Shown here one piece after another: positions 55,359 to 64,000 of a DNA stretch of 64,000 nucleotides (within the stretch, counting starts at the first letter, position 1; every line of letters begins with the position of its first letter). The DNA comes from Microbulbifer sp. ALW1 (GTDB lineage Bacteria; Pseudomonadota; Gammaproteobacteria; Pseudomonadales; Cellvibrionaceae). The translations under genes and the position numbers were made by a program. A model generated the notes under the pieces. That model saw only the letters and a program-made list of their open reading frames with translations. It did no database searches and had not been told where the DNA came from. The stretch lies in contig NZ_CP047569.1 of assembly GCF_009903625.1 (NCBI RefSeq), positions 1,458,501 to 1,522,500 of the forward strand, read 5' to 3'.

Positions 55359-56066
55359 TCAGTAACCCCAGGGTGTCGGCGGAAGTGCGACCGGCTTTGT
55401 CAGGTCGAACTGGACACGAAACTTGCGTCCATTAGGGCGTGTCAGCTCGTAAACAAAAGATTGTCCTGGATGGACCTCCATCGCCCAGGTGTTCTCCAGG
55501 GAGGCATTTAGCCCTTCGCGGGTAAAGGTCGAAATCGATTCCTGGTCCACAGGGAATTCCTGCCGGTTTTCGGTTCCCGCGGCCTGGGTATCCCCGCCGT
55601 ACATAGTGACCGCATCCTCGCTGCCATCTTGGTGGCGGTGATCGTGTTTCAGGCGCAAACCCGATTTGGTGCGCGTGAGTATCCAGGTGCGGGAGTGATC
55701 CTCTCCCACATGAAAGGGGATGCGGATCTCACGGCTGGGTGCGTCGCAGCCCCGCACATGCATGACCAGCGGCTTGCCTGCAAAGGCATCCGGCTCCGGT
55801 GAGCGCGGTTCGTTGGCGGTAATCTGGCCGGCAAAGGCCTGGCCACAGTAGGCCGCAATCTGCGTCAGGAACTTGTCTGCTGGTACTGCCTTATCGGCAG
55901 AGGTGTCAGCGGAGATACCGGTAGCATCTGTGCCGCAGGCGGTCAGCAGTGTGCTGATCAACAGCGTACAGGTCAGCAGGGCGCTCATCCGGAGCGGGCT
56001 GGTCCGGAGTGGAGCAGACAGAGGCTTCGCGACCGCTGACTGGGGGGATGAGGGGAGGGGTATCAT
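55359..56066 (-). CDS. Putative lipoprotein of unknown function
   Basis: A 235-residue protein. The first 25 residues are basic and Ser/Pro-rich; the hydrophobic stretch SALLTCTLLISTLLTAC supplies a lipobox (LTAC near residue 44). The mature part has IAAYCGQAFAG and VMHVRGCDAPSREI with Cys that could pair, GEDHSRTWILTRTKSGLRLK, and a DHRHQDGSEDA segment with several His, possibly a metal site. I know no family. It is the first of three lipoprotein genes in one direction, 128 nt before the Gly-rich protein gene. A start at an inner ATG near residue 27 is plausible. Confidence 0.6.
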   Translation of the reverse strand: MIPLPSSPQSAVAKPLSAPLRTSPLRMSALLTCTLLISTLLTACGTDATGISADTSADKAVPADKFLTQIAAYCGQAFAGQITANEPRSPEPDAFAGKPLVMHVRGCDAPSREIRIPFHVGEDHSRTWILTRTKSGLRLKHDHRHQDGSEDAVTMYGGDTQAAGTENRQEFPVDQESISTFTREGLNASLENTWAMEVHPGQSFVYELTRPNGRKFRVQFDLTKPVALPPTPWGY

Positions 56067-56525
56067 GGTGCTTTCCTGTGGCGCTTTTGTCCGATTGGGA
56101 AGCTAAAGGTAGTTTGGCGCGGTGCCCGGATCAATCCTGGTGGGCGGTGCCGCCGCGCCAGTCTGTGAAAATATCTAACATTTAATTTCATATTTGTTGA
56201 AAGTTATTTTCTCAGTTGGTATGTTTCTCTCATGCGCTGGTATCACCAGTCCATTCATGATGTTCACCTTGTATCGCTCGCAGTCGGGACTCCCACAGGT
56301 ATTGCCGGTTTGGGGAGCTCCCGGAGCATTTTTTGCACTGTCTGTTTTTAGGAGCTGGGGTGTGGAAAACCAGGTACTGAATAGAGGTACTCAATACAGG
56401 TGTTGAATAGATACTGGGGCCGCGCGGGGCTTTGAGGATGCGACTATAAAGAGGGCACTGGGCAGGGATTGCCAGGGGTAGTGCCGTCATACCAATAAAA
56501 AGATATACACCACCGAGGGTTAGCC
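56067..56525. other. Intergenic region upstream of TonB receptor 2
   Basis: About 460 nt between divergent genes. It has an AT-rich stretch (56166-56215) that may hold promoters and a 13-bp tandem repeat array (56372-56410). No gene is supported. Confidence 0.6.
56372..56410. repeat. Three tandem 13-bp repeats upstream of TonB receptor 2
   Basis: AGGTACTGAATAG, AGGTACTCAATAC and AGGTGTTGAATAG in direct tandem, about 115 nt before the receptor ATG. The spacing suggests an operator array for a regulator bound on successive helical turns. Confidence 0.7.
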
Positions 56526-59500
56526 ATGCCAAGGAAATTCAATCCCACGTTTAATCGAAAATTGCTGAGTGTCGCTGTGTGCGGTGCGGTTTACGGCCTG
56601 CTGCCAGGGCAGCTGGCAGCGCAGGAAGCAGAACAACTGGACGATGCACTGGTAGAAGAGGTTGTGGTCTACGGTGATATCCGCGCGACACTGCAGTCCG
56701 CACAGGCACTGAAACGCGACGGTGATACCGTGAAAGACGTGATCACCGCATCGGATATAGGTGCACTGCCAGACAAGTCTGTCACCGAGGCCCTGCAGCG
56801 GGTGCCCGGTGTCAGTATCGAGCGCTTCGCCGCCTCTGACGACCCCAACCACTACGCCGACGAAGGCACCGGTGTGCTGGTGCGCGGTCTCGATCGCGTG
56901 CGCAGTGAAATCAACGGTCGCGACTCTTTCAGCGCTACCCGCAGCGGCGGTCTCAACTTTGAAGATATTTCCCCGGAGCTGTTGGGTGCGGTGGAAGTGG
57001 TGAAGAACCAGACCGCAGACATGATCGCCGGGGGTATCGCCGGTACCGTAAACCTGATCACCCGCAAGCCGCTGGACAGCGGTGAGCGCATTATCGCCGG
57101 CACCGTGAAAACCAATTACGGCGACTTCCGCGAGGAAGCGACGCCCACCACCTCCGGTCTGTTCAGCGATGTGTGGGAAACCGATGCCGGTGATTTCGGT
57201 TTTCTGATTTCCGCTTCCCATTCCGAACTCGCTACCCGCGGTGATGGTATTGGTGTAGCCAACTTCTATTCCCGCGGCGATGCACACATCAACGTGCCGC
57301 CCTCCTGGGACCCCAATGCGATTGGTGGCACAGCGCCAAACTCCCCGCTGGAAGGTCCGCCCGCGTTTGCCGATCAGCCTGCTGGCTCCACTTACTATAT
57401 TCCCGGGCAGTACTCCCTGCGCAGTGCCGAGAACGATCGCGAGCGCACCGGTTTCGCCACCTCCTTCCAATGGCAGTCTCCGGATGACAGCGTTATCACC
57501 ACGCTGGAATACCTGCGTTCCGATGCCTCCCTGGTGTGGCAAGAAAATGTAATCGGCCCCCAGGCCCAGGGTTTTGCCCAGGGGCAGTGGTGGGATTCCC
57601 GTGTGCGCACCGACGTGTCGGAAGACATGATGCCCACCTGGGATGACAACAATATGTTCACCAGCGGTGTCATCAGCTTCGGCCCGGAAATGCCGATGCA
57701 CCTGTCTTCCCGCTACAACGAAACCGAAACCTCGGTTGAAGATGTGTCCTTCAACATCAACTGGCAGGCCACCGACCGTTTGAATGTTGGCCTGGATATC
57801 CAGCGGGTGGACGCCACCGAGGAGATGATCAATAACGGCATCAACGCCCGCGCCCAGCACACAGTCTCCGATGTTTATCTGGATCTGCGCGGCAGTCGCC
57901 CGAGTATCGAGTTCCTGAGCGACCGTCTGTTCGAGCCGGACTACACGCCCAACTGGGATGGCATGCGCCCGGATGTACTGCTGGCCACCGCACTGGATAC
58001 CGCCATCGACTCCGACGCCAGCATGAACGCGGTGAAACTGGATCTGGAATACGAACTGGGCGATGGCTGGGCGCGTACCCTGAGCGGTGGTGTCTACAGT
58101 TCCGACAAGGACCTCACCGTGCGCGACACCGAGTACTCCAACTGGGGTGCGGTCAACACGCCGTGGAACACTGCCCTTTCCATGAACGGCGATTACAATG
58201 CGATTGCCGGTGAGTTCGAGCGCCAGAGCTGGGGCGATTTCTATCAGGGCGGTATTCTCGACGGACGCGATGATTTCCTGTTTATCAAAATGGCGTCGGC
58301 TAAAGATTTCGCCAACTTTATGCGTCGTGCCTGTGATGCCGGGTTTAACACCGCGCCCTACGGTGAAACCAATCCGGGTGGCGCTTCCGAAGTGGGCCAG
58401 AGCAACCCCGAGTGTTACCAGGCGATGGTGGACATGGCCGGTCGCGTAGCCCCGGGCAGCCCCTTCGCCCCCCACGACATCACCTCCACCAATGAGAAAC
58501 GCCAGGAAGCCTATGCGCGTTTCGACTTCGCCGATGACACGCTGGCGATGCCCTACCGCGGTAACTTTGGCCTGCGTTACGTGAATTACCAGCTGGAGTC
58601 CACCGGCTATGTGGTAATGCCCGCACTGGGTGGTGAGGGCGCCGAGTTCCTGAGTGAAAACCTGCAGGCGTTTGCCGACGGCCTCGGCGCGGTGAGCACG
58701 GTGGACGGTACCGACTACAGCACGGTACTGCCGAGCTTCAACGTAGCGGTGAATGTGCAGGAAGATGTGATTGTGCGTTTCGGTGCATCCCAGAGTCTCT
58801 ACTTCCCGAACCTGCAGGACACCCGCAACTCACGTATCGTGACCCTGGAATATGAAGTACAGCGCGACGGTGAGGGCGGCCCGGTCACCGGTATTACGCC
58901 CGGCAGTGTGCAGATCAACGGCACTGCGCGTAACCCCTACCTTGAGCCGGAAGAGGCGCTCAACATTGACCTGACCACCGAGTGGTATTTCTCTGATACC
59001 GGCTCACTGGCGCTGGCCGTGTTCCGCAAGGATATCGACAACCTGTTCCGCGAGCGTCCCTTCCTGGCGGATGTGACCAACCCGCGCACGGGCGTAACCG
59101 AATCTGTTTCGTTTAACGGTCCGGCAAACGATGGCGAGGGTTCTATCCAGGGCTTCGAGATTTCCTACAGCCAGTTTTTCGATAATCTGCCGGGCGCCTG
59201 GAGTGGCTTGGGGGTGCAGATGAACTACACCTACATCGACCAGAATGATCTGAATGATCCGATGAGCGATGAGCAGCTGGGTGCGGTGCGCTTCGATACC
59301 ACTGGCGAGCCGATTTACGATGGCCGCAACAGCTTCCGCGCCTTCACCAATCTGCCGTTGCCAGGCTACTCCGATGAGAGTTACAACATCGTGGGTATGT
59401 ACGAGTATGCCGATCTATCGGTGCGTCTGGCGTATAACTGGCGCTCCGAATATCTGGTTACCCGCCGCGATTCCAATGAGTTCGCGCCGGTGTATGCGAA

Positions 59501-59693
59501 GGCGGCGGGCTTCCTCGACGGTTCCGCTTACTACGACATCACCGACAATATCCAGGTCGGTCTGGAGGCGAGCAATATCCTGAATACCGAGACACGCACC
59601 GAGCTGCAGTTGGATCAGGATGGCACCCGTACCGATTCTCTGAACTTTGTTACCGATCGCCGCTATGCCCTCGGCCTGCGCGCCCGGTTCTGA
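56526..59693 (+). CDS. TonB-dependent receptor 2 (Xanthomonas/Caulobacter type)
   Basis: A 1055-residue outer-membrane receptor of the long type common for oligosaccharide uptake. A signal peptide (about 1-32, ending LAAQ) precedes an EEVVVYGDIRATLQSAQALK plug start, then ALQRVPGVSIERFAAS, VRGLDRVRSEINGRDSFSA and AGGIAGTVNLITRKPLDSG. The barrel ends RRYALGLRARF. The family is often called TIGR01782-like. It converges on an operon with a GH20 hexosaminidase and a D-amino-acid enzyme, which suggests chitin- or amino-sugar-derived ligands; this is contextual inference. Confidence 0.92.
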   Translation: MPRKFNPTFNRKLLSVAVCGAVYGLLPGQLAAQEAEQLDDALVEEVVVYGDIRATLQSAQALKRDGDTVKDVITASDIGALPDKSVTEALQRVPGVSIERFAASDDPNHYADEGTGVLVRGLDRVRSEINGRDSFSATRSGGLNFEDISPELLGAVEVVKNQTADMIAGGIAGTVNLITRKPLDSGERIIAGTVKTNYGDFREEATPTTSGLFSDVWETDAGDFGFLISASHSELATRGDGIGVANFYSRGDAHINVPPSWDPNAIGGTAPNSPLEGPPAFADQPAGSTYYIPGQYSLRSAENDRERTGFATSFQWQSPDDSVITTLEYLRSDASLVWQENVIGPQAQGFAQGQWWDSRVRTDVSEDMMPTWDDNNMFTSGVISFGPEMPMHLSSRYNETETSVEDVSFNINWQATDRLNVGLDIQRVDATEEMINNGINARAQHTVSDVYLDLRGSRPSIEFLSDRLFEPDYTPNWDGMRPDVLLATALDTAIDSDASMNAVKLDLEYELGDGWARTLSGGVYSSDKDLTVRDTEYSNWGAVNTPWNTALSMNGDYNAIAGEFERQSWGDFYQGGILDGRDDFLFIKMASAKDFANFMRRACDAGFNTAPYGETNPGGASEVGQSNPECYQAMVDMAGRVAPGSPFAPHDITSTNEKRQEAYARFDFADDTLAMPYRGNFGLRYVNYQLESTGYVVMPALGGEGAEFLSENLQAFADGLGAVSTVDGTDYSTVLPSFNVAVNVQEDVIVRFGASQSLYFPNLQDTRNSRIVTLEYEVQRDGEGGPVTGITPGSVQINGTARNPYLEPEEALNIDLTTEWYFSDTGSLALAVFRKDIDNLFRERPFLADVTNPRTGVTESVSFNGPANDGEGSIQGFEISYSQFFDNLPGAWSGLGVQMNYTYIDQNDLNDPMSDEQLGAVRFDTTGEPIYDGRNSFRAFTNLPLPGYSDESYNIVGMYEYADLSVRLAYNWRSEYLVTRRDSNEFAPVYAKAAGFLDGSAYYDITDNIQVGLEASNILNTETRTELQLDQDGTRTDSLNFVTDRRYALGLRARF

Positions 59694-59730
59694 TTCGGGA
59701 GCCGGCTAACTTACCGGCCTTCTGAACTGG

Positions 59731-59767
59731 AAAAGCCCACCTGCCAAAAGCGGGTGGGCTTTTTTTG
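59731..59767. terminator. Terminator between TonB receptor 2 and the SMP-30 gene
   Basis: AGCCCACC (59734-59741) pairs with GGTGGGCT (59753-59760), then seven T; an A-run on the other side allows use from both strands. Confidence 0.9.
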
Positions 59768-59794
59768 TTTGGGTAGCGCCGCCACCCAACGACT

Positions 59795-60661
59795 TCAGCG
59801 CTCGACGGAAAACTGCTCTATAGCCCCGCGCTGCTGCATGGTTACGTACCCGGTGCCGCCATCCGTGCTCAGTGCAATATTGGTCGGGTGTTGTCCGCTC
59901 AGTTGAATGGTTGAAAGCACTTCGCCTGCCGGGGAAACCTTGAGAACTACACCGGCTCCGTATCGGGTGATATAGAGGTTCCCCTCCGCATCCGTCTGCA
60001 TCCCGTCCATGCCGAAGTCATCAAATGCCATCAACTGCTGTTTATTGGCGAGGTCGCCATTGTCCAATACGTCGTACACCCAGACGCGGCGCTGCACACT
60101 TTCATTGAGGTACAGCTTCTTGCCATCCGGACTCAGCTCAATACCGTTGGTGGTGCCCATGTCTTTTTCCATCAGCGTAAATGTACCCTCTGGCGAGATT
60201 CGCCACAGCTGACCGCTGTTGTTCGCCCAATCAGGATCACTGGCATAAATGGTGCCACTGGCAGAGATGGCGATGTCGTTGGGCTGGTGCATCTGCGGGT
60301 TATGGAACTTGTGGATAACTTTTTTGCTGACAGGATCAATCTTCAACACATTGTGGCCGGTGTAATCCGCTACATACAGAAACCCGTCGTGAAAACGCAG
60401 GCTATTGCCGATGCTGCCTTCCGGCAGTTGCAGCCAGACTTCACCACTGTCTTTTGCCGTTACCCGGCCAATGGTGCCCTGGCGGGCAAAGTTCACTGCG
60501 TAAAGGCTGCCATCCGGGCCGACAACCGGGCCTTCCACGCCGCTGGTAAAGCTACCTTCCGGCATCCAGTCGGTGGTGTCACGTGTGCCGGAAGCGACCG
60601 CAGCGCTGGAAATTGCCAGTGCAAGTATCGAAGTGCCCAGTAAATTAGCCATCTTGTGCAT
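59795..60661 (-). CDS. SMP-30/gluconolactonase-family protein, exported
   Basis: A 288-residue beta-propeller of the SMP-30/gluconolactonase/LRE type. A signal peptide (about 1-23, ending VASG) puts it in the periplasm. Propeller motifs include SFTSGVEGPVVGPDGSLYAV, MHQPNDIAISASGTIYASDP and GTTNGIELSPDGKKLYLNES, with metal-ligand Glu, Asn and Asp at the expected places. It likely hydrolyses a sugar lactone or similar ester. It begins 6 nt after GH20 and ends the three-gene operon. Confidence 0.87.
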   Translation of the reverse strand: MHKMANLLGTSILALAISSAAVASGTRDTTDWMPEGSFTSGVEGPVVGPDGSLYAVNFARQGTIGRVTAKDSGEVWLQLPEGSIGNSLRFHDGFLYVADYTGHNVLKIDPVSKKVIHKFHNPQMHQPNDIAISASGTIYASDPDWANNSGQLWRISPEGTFTLMEKDMGTTNGIELSPDGKKLYLNESVQRRVWVYDVLDNGDLANKQQLMAFDDFGMDGMQTDAEGNLYITRYGAGVVLKVSPAGEVLSTIQLSGQHPTNIALSTDGGTGYVTMQQRGAIEQFSVER

Positions 60662-60667
60662 TTGTCT

Positions 60668-63229
60668 TTATCTCTTAGCTATGTCTGCGTTGTTGCCTGA
60701 ATATTGCAGGTTATCCATCAATCGCTCCAGCACGTAGACCGCCGGCAGCACCACTTCCCCGTGCATCCCTTTAAGGGCTTCTATCTGACGGCGAATATCA
60801 GCGGCCTCACTTTCGGAAAATGCCTGTTGGTCCATATAGCGACTGGCAATCGTGAAGGAAAGTTCCATCTGCTGCTGTACCCGTTCGGCGAGCAACTGGA
60901 CATCCGCCGGCAGTCGTTCGCGCTGTTTGAGCAGGGCTTCGGCAGCGACGCCAGCGCGCCACAGGGGGATCAGCCCGGAGTGCAGGCGCGCGCGGTTTAC
61001 CTCTACAGCGGGATTGGCCGGCAGGTAATCCAGGAGCTGGCGGAATTCGCGCAGGGCTATACTTTCCGCTGGCAGGCTGTCGGCAAAGCGGTTTAGCGGA
61101 TCGCGACGGGAGTAGCTTTCGTTGGCCGACTTTTCATGATGGCGGTGATAGTAGTGCGCCGGCTCCAGGACCGCAGAAAAATCCAGGGCCTCGGATTGCA
61201 GCTTGTCTGGAAAGAGCGTTTGCAGCGCCACTTTCTGCTGGGACTTGTTCTGCAGGCCGACGGCGGTTTCCGCCCAATGATCGATTTCTGTCAGGCGTTG
61301 GTAGAGAAAATCCTCATCCTGAAGTTCTTTCCCGGACCACAGGCGCTCTGCCACGGCAAAAGCCCGCGGCCACAGGCGCAGGTCGATGTTGTGCTCATCG
61401 ATCATTTCTGCCCAGAGTGCCACTTCGCCGCCGAGGATATTGTTCTGCTGCTCGTCGCTTAATCGTGGTTCCCCAGAGCCCAGGTAGCCGGGTTCACTTT
61501 CGAGGCTGCTGCTGCGAAACAGCTCGCCGCTGGGGTGGTAGGACGTATTGCCTACCAGGAAGTCACCGCTCAGGGACTTGTCTTGCAGCAGAAGGCGCGC
61601 GCGCAGCGGCCCCATCCAAGTATCCAGTTTGAAGGTGGTGTAGGGGCCCGTGCGCTCGATATTGTGTAACCGCTGTATCGCCTTGCCTTCGAATTTGATA
61701 TGGCCACGCAGCTTGCCATCCGTGGACTCCACGATGGTAAAGGTACCCGTCAGTGCGCTGCCCCGTTTGCGCGGTGCGCTGAAATACCAGGACTGCCACA
61801 GCTCATTGTTTTTGATCTGGTTGAATGTTCGCTGTTTGGGAAGAATGTGATTGCGGTAGTGATAGCTGCTGTACTGGGGCTGGTCCAGGTAGAAACCGGT
61901 GGAGAGAATACCGTAGTGGCCGGCGCGGGCGATTTCCTTGAGGGCGTCGGGACCGCGCCAGGATTGCACCGCGGCGGTCTGCGCCAGACCCGGGTGCAGG
62001 ATTTCATCCCAACCGATCATTTTGCGGTTTAGCCCTGCAAGGATTTGTGCCAGCCGGCTGTTGAAATAGTTGTGCAAGGCGTGGCTGTCCTGCAATTGTT
62101 CTGCCTGCATAAACTGTTGGATTTCCGGGTTGCTTTCCCAGTGCTCCGGGTCAACCTCGTCGCCACCGATATGCACATATTCAAACGGGAACAGCGCGAC
62201 GACTTCCCCGAGAATTTTTTGCGCAAAGGTATAGACCTCCGGGTTGGCCGGGTTCAGCAGCGGTTTGTGTACACCCCAGCGATCTTCCGGCGTATAGCGA
62301 CCGGGCGCGGACATGAGTTCCGGGTAAGCGACAGCAATGGCACTGGTGTGGCCGGGCATATCGATTTCCGGTACCACCACAATACCGTGTGCCGCGGCGT
62401 AGGCGACGATGTCGCGCACCTGTTCGTGGGTGTAAAAGTTTCCGCCGGGGGCTGTTTCGTGCAGTTTCGGGTAGGCGTGACTCTGCAGGCGCCAGCCCTG
62501 GTCGTCAGTAAGGTGCCAGTGGAATACATTCAGCTTGGCTGCGGCCATGCCGTCGAGTTGCCGTTTAATGGTCTCTACAGAAAAAAAGTGTCGCACCGAG
62601 TCCAGCATCAGGCCGCGCCAGCGAAAACGTGGCTGATCTTCGATCTGGATGCCGGGTAGCATTTCGTATCCGGCGGTGAATCCACTTTTATCGCTACCGA
62701 TATATTGCGACAGGGTTTGCAGACCGCGCAGCAACCCGATTTCCGTGTGTGCACTGAGCTGTACTTTATTTGCGGTTACCTGCAGGCGATAAAACTCCCG
62801 GTTTACATGGAGTGCCTGAAGGGTGTTTTCATCTGCATAGTCAGGAGACGTAAGGACAAGTTCGATCCGGCTCCCGACATCACTGTCAGGAATCTCCGCA
62901 CAGGGTCTGGCAACAGCCAGCTGGATATTCTGCTGCCGCTGCAGACGTTCGCGAAATCGTTCACTGGCCGCACTCAAGCGCTTTGACGCAGCCGTCGGCA
63001 GACAGAGTTTGCTGCGGTCGTCTAAGCGCATTGGGGCAGTGGGTTGGACGTCGACCTGATGGGGGTAGGGCATCATCGCCGGTAGTCGCGCGTCGTACTC
63101 TGAGTATTCCGAGGATTTAGCACTGGCGAAAGGCGACAGTATCAGAGTGACCGCCGCGGTCAGTGTGAGTATGTTGGGTCTTCTATTGCCCATGGCTTTT
63201 CTCATTATTCTGTTATCTGAGTCCAGCAT
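60668..63229 (-). CDS. Beta-N-acetylhexosaminidase (GH20), exported
   Basis: Releases N-acetylglucosamine from chitooligosaccharides or glycans. A signal peptide (about 15-37) precedes an N-terminal GH20b-type domain, then the barrel with FRWRGLMLDSVRHFFS, HWHLTDDQGWRL and the catalytic pair D357-E358 in HIGGDEVDPEHW. A ~95-residue insert (about 482-575; SALTGTFTIVESTDGKLRGH, then a hydrophobic strand set) interrupts the barrel before ILGGEVALWAEM and is absent from ordinary enzymes. The C-terminal ~200 residues are helical. The start overlaps the stop of the upstream gene (TGATG), so translation is coupled. Confidence 0.93.
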   Translation of the reverse strand: MLDSDNRIMRKAMGNRRPNILTLTAAVTLILSPFASAKSSEYSEYDARLPAMMPYPHQVDVQPTAPMRLDDRSKLCLPTAASKRLSAASERFRERLQRQQNIQLAVARPCAEIPDSDVGSRIELVLTSPDYADENTLQALHVNREFYRLQVTANKVQLSAHTEIGLLRGLQTLSQYIGSDKSGFTAGYEMLPGIQIEDQPRFRWRGLMLDSVRHFFSVETIKRQLDGMAAAKLNVFHWHLTDDQGWRLQSHAYPKLHETAPGGNFYTHEQVRDIVAYAAAHGIVVVPEIDMPGHTSAIAVAYPELMSAPGRYTPEDRWGVHKPLLNPANPEVYTFAQKILGEVVALFPFEYVHIGGDEVDPEHWESNPEIQQFMQAEQLQDSHALHNYFNSRLAQILAGLNRKMIGWDEILHPGLAQTAAVQSWRGPDALKEIARAGHYGILSTGFYLDQPQYSSYHYRNHILPKQRTFNQIKNNELWQSWYFSAPRKRGSALTGTFTIVESTDGKLRGHIKFEGKAIQRLHNIERTGPYTTFKLDTWMGPLRARLLLQDKSLSGDFLVGNTSYHPSGELFRSSSLESEPGYLGSGEPRLSDEQQNNILGGEVALWAEMIDEHNIDLRLWPRAFAVAERLWSGKELQDEDFLYQRLTEIDHWAETAVGLQNKSQQKVALQTLFPDKLQSEALDFSAVLEPAHYYHRHHEKSANESYSRRDPLNRFADSLPAESIALREFRQLLDYLPANPAVEVNRARLHSGLIPLWRAGVAAEALLKQRERLPADVQLLAERVQQQMELSFTIASRYMDQQAFSESEAADIRRQIEALKGMHGEVVLPAVYVLERLMDNLQYSGNNADIAKR

Positions 63230-64000
63230 CAGAAAAAAGTGTCCACGCTTTCCAGCAGGTTATAGTCATCGTCGATGACCTGTATCTGCCGCCACTTGTC
63301 GAAGGTAAGGCAGGGGTGCGAGGTGGAGAGAGCGATGATATCCCCAACCTGCAAATCGCAATTTGCGGGAGTCCGCATCATCGCGTGCTGGTCCATGATC
63401 GCGCTCAGTGTCCACTGCGGGTCCGCGTTTTGTGGCACTGTGTCCCGCCCGGGACGAAAATGCAGTTCTGGTTTTGGCAGTCCCGCATCAAAGGCCGCAT
63501 CCCGTTTGCCGAAGGCGAGAATCGCCATGCCGGCTTCGGGAATGGACTGTACATAGGCCCAGATTTCCAGGCTCGACTGCAGGTCGTCCGATGGGCTACA
63601 ACGCTTATCCTCTTCCAGTCGCTGCATAACAGCGGCCTGGGCGTCTGCATAGATACCGCGGTCGTGGATCAGGTAGCAGCCGGGGCGGATCAGCGGCACC
63701 AGGCGCGGCTCGTTATGATCGGCAAATACCGCGGTTACCAGATCGTACCAGGCGGAACCCGCGCCGCTCAGGATCACCTGCTGGGTGTCGAAGCGGTTTT
63801 CCGCGAGCAGGGCGAGGCAAAGCTCGCGGGTACTGATCAGGTGTTCGCGCACGCGATCCTCCACCGTGTTGCCACTGGCGTCGCGGCCGTGAATCAATCC
63901 CTCATAGGTTTCAATCCCGGCTAGCTGCAGTTGTGGCCAGTTGGCGATTTCGTCACACACGATGCGGGCCTGCTGTGCATTTCGGCAGCCGGTGCGGCCA
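63229..64000 (-). CDS. D-serine deaminase-like PLP enzyme (partial)
   Basis: The gene runs off the right edge; only the C-terminal ~257 residues are visible, starting at GRTGCRNAQQARIVCDEI. This fits the alanine-racemase-fold amino acid deaminase/DSD1 group: GIETYEGLIHG, SGAGSAWYDLV and the C-terminal domain with H and C metal ligands in IALSTSHPCLTFDKWRQI. Such enzymes act on D-serine or D-threonine. It would feed pyruvate or 2-oxobutyrate into metabolism. Placement ahead of GH20 in one coupled operon suggests use of peptidoglycan- or chitin-associated material. The substrate is unknown. Confidence 0.8.
   Translation of the reverse strand, partial: GRTGCRNAQQARIVCDEIANWPQLQLAGIETYEGLIHGRDASGNTVEDRVREHLISTRELCLALLAENRFDTQQVILSGAGSAWYDLVTAVFADHNEPRLVPLIRPGCYLIHDRGIYADAQAAVMQRLEEDKRCSPSDDLQSSLEIWAYVQSIPEAGMAILAFGKRDAAFDAGLPKPELHFRPGRDTVPQNADPQWTLSAIMDQHAMMRTPANCDLQVGDIIALSTSHPCLTFDKWRQIQVIDDDYNLLESVDTFF

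Noticed and set aside
56520..58475. 651-codon minus-strand frame antisense to TonB receptor 2
   Set aside because: Shadow of the receptor gene; the plus-strand protein carries full plug and barrel motifs.

Overview
The window looks like chromosome of a moderately GC-rich marine or halotolerant gammaproteobacterium. A complete ectABC-ask ectoine operon, a secreted pullulanase, a GH20 hexosaminidase and two large TonB-dependent receptors would fit a polysaccharide degrader of the Cellvibrionales (Microbulbifer-like). That placement is inference from gene content; there is no rRNA or tRNA gene to confirm it.

Layout. 1-12.3 kb: ribA, dxs, ispA and xseB form a housekeeping block (riboflavin and isoprenoid precursors), interrupted by pulA, rsgA and a DUF885 peptidase and flanked by palindromic repeats. 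12.3-17 kb: a PQQ-type sugar dehydrogenase, then an AT-richer stretch with a GacA-box-driven Rsm-type sRNA candidate, two lipoproteins of unknown function and an HNH nuclease. 17-20.6 kb: ddl, mepA, hisC. 20.7-31.2 kb: a phosphosignalling cluster with two membrane Ser/Thr kinases carrying TPR sensors, two FHA proteins (one membrane-bound, one with a possible DNA-binding tail), a secreted trypsin-like protease and a 162-residue protein of unknown function. A ~420-nt CsrB-like RNA lies inside it. 31.7-39.3 kb: a MarR-type regulator, ectABC, an ectoine-linked aspartokinase, a TPR membrane protein and a sodium:solute symporter. 39.3-43.8 kb: YceI, cytochrome b561, an unknown protein, CorA, a host-attachment family protein and a CBS protein. 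44.2-51 kb: a possible Fur-controlled locus with a periplasmic binding-like protein, a membrane-tethered regulator, a TonB receptor, a lipoprotein tyrosine phosphatase and an exported unknown. 51-56 kb: glutathione-dependent formaldehyde detoxification (frmA-fghA) and three lipoproteins, one an intradiol dioxygenase homologue. 56.5-64 kb: a second TonB receptor facing an operon of a D-amino-acid deaminase-like enzyme, GH20 and an SMP-30 protein.

Two themes stand out. First, post-transcriptional control: one RNA candidate under a perfect GacA palindrome, one large CsrB-like RNA, and a weaker third on the minus strand, all showing GGA in hairpin loops. Second, eight copies of a nested-palindrome repeat family sit in intergenic regions, three times as inverted pairs like BIMEs, and their apical loops also read GGA on one strand. 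The kinase/FHA cluster shows a shift in base composition shared by the 3' halves of two convergent genes, suggesting cassette exchange of a sensor region and its partner.
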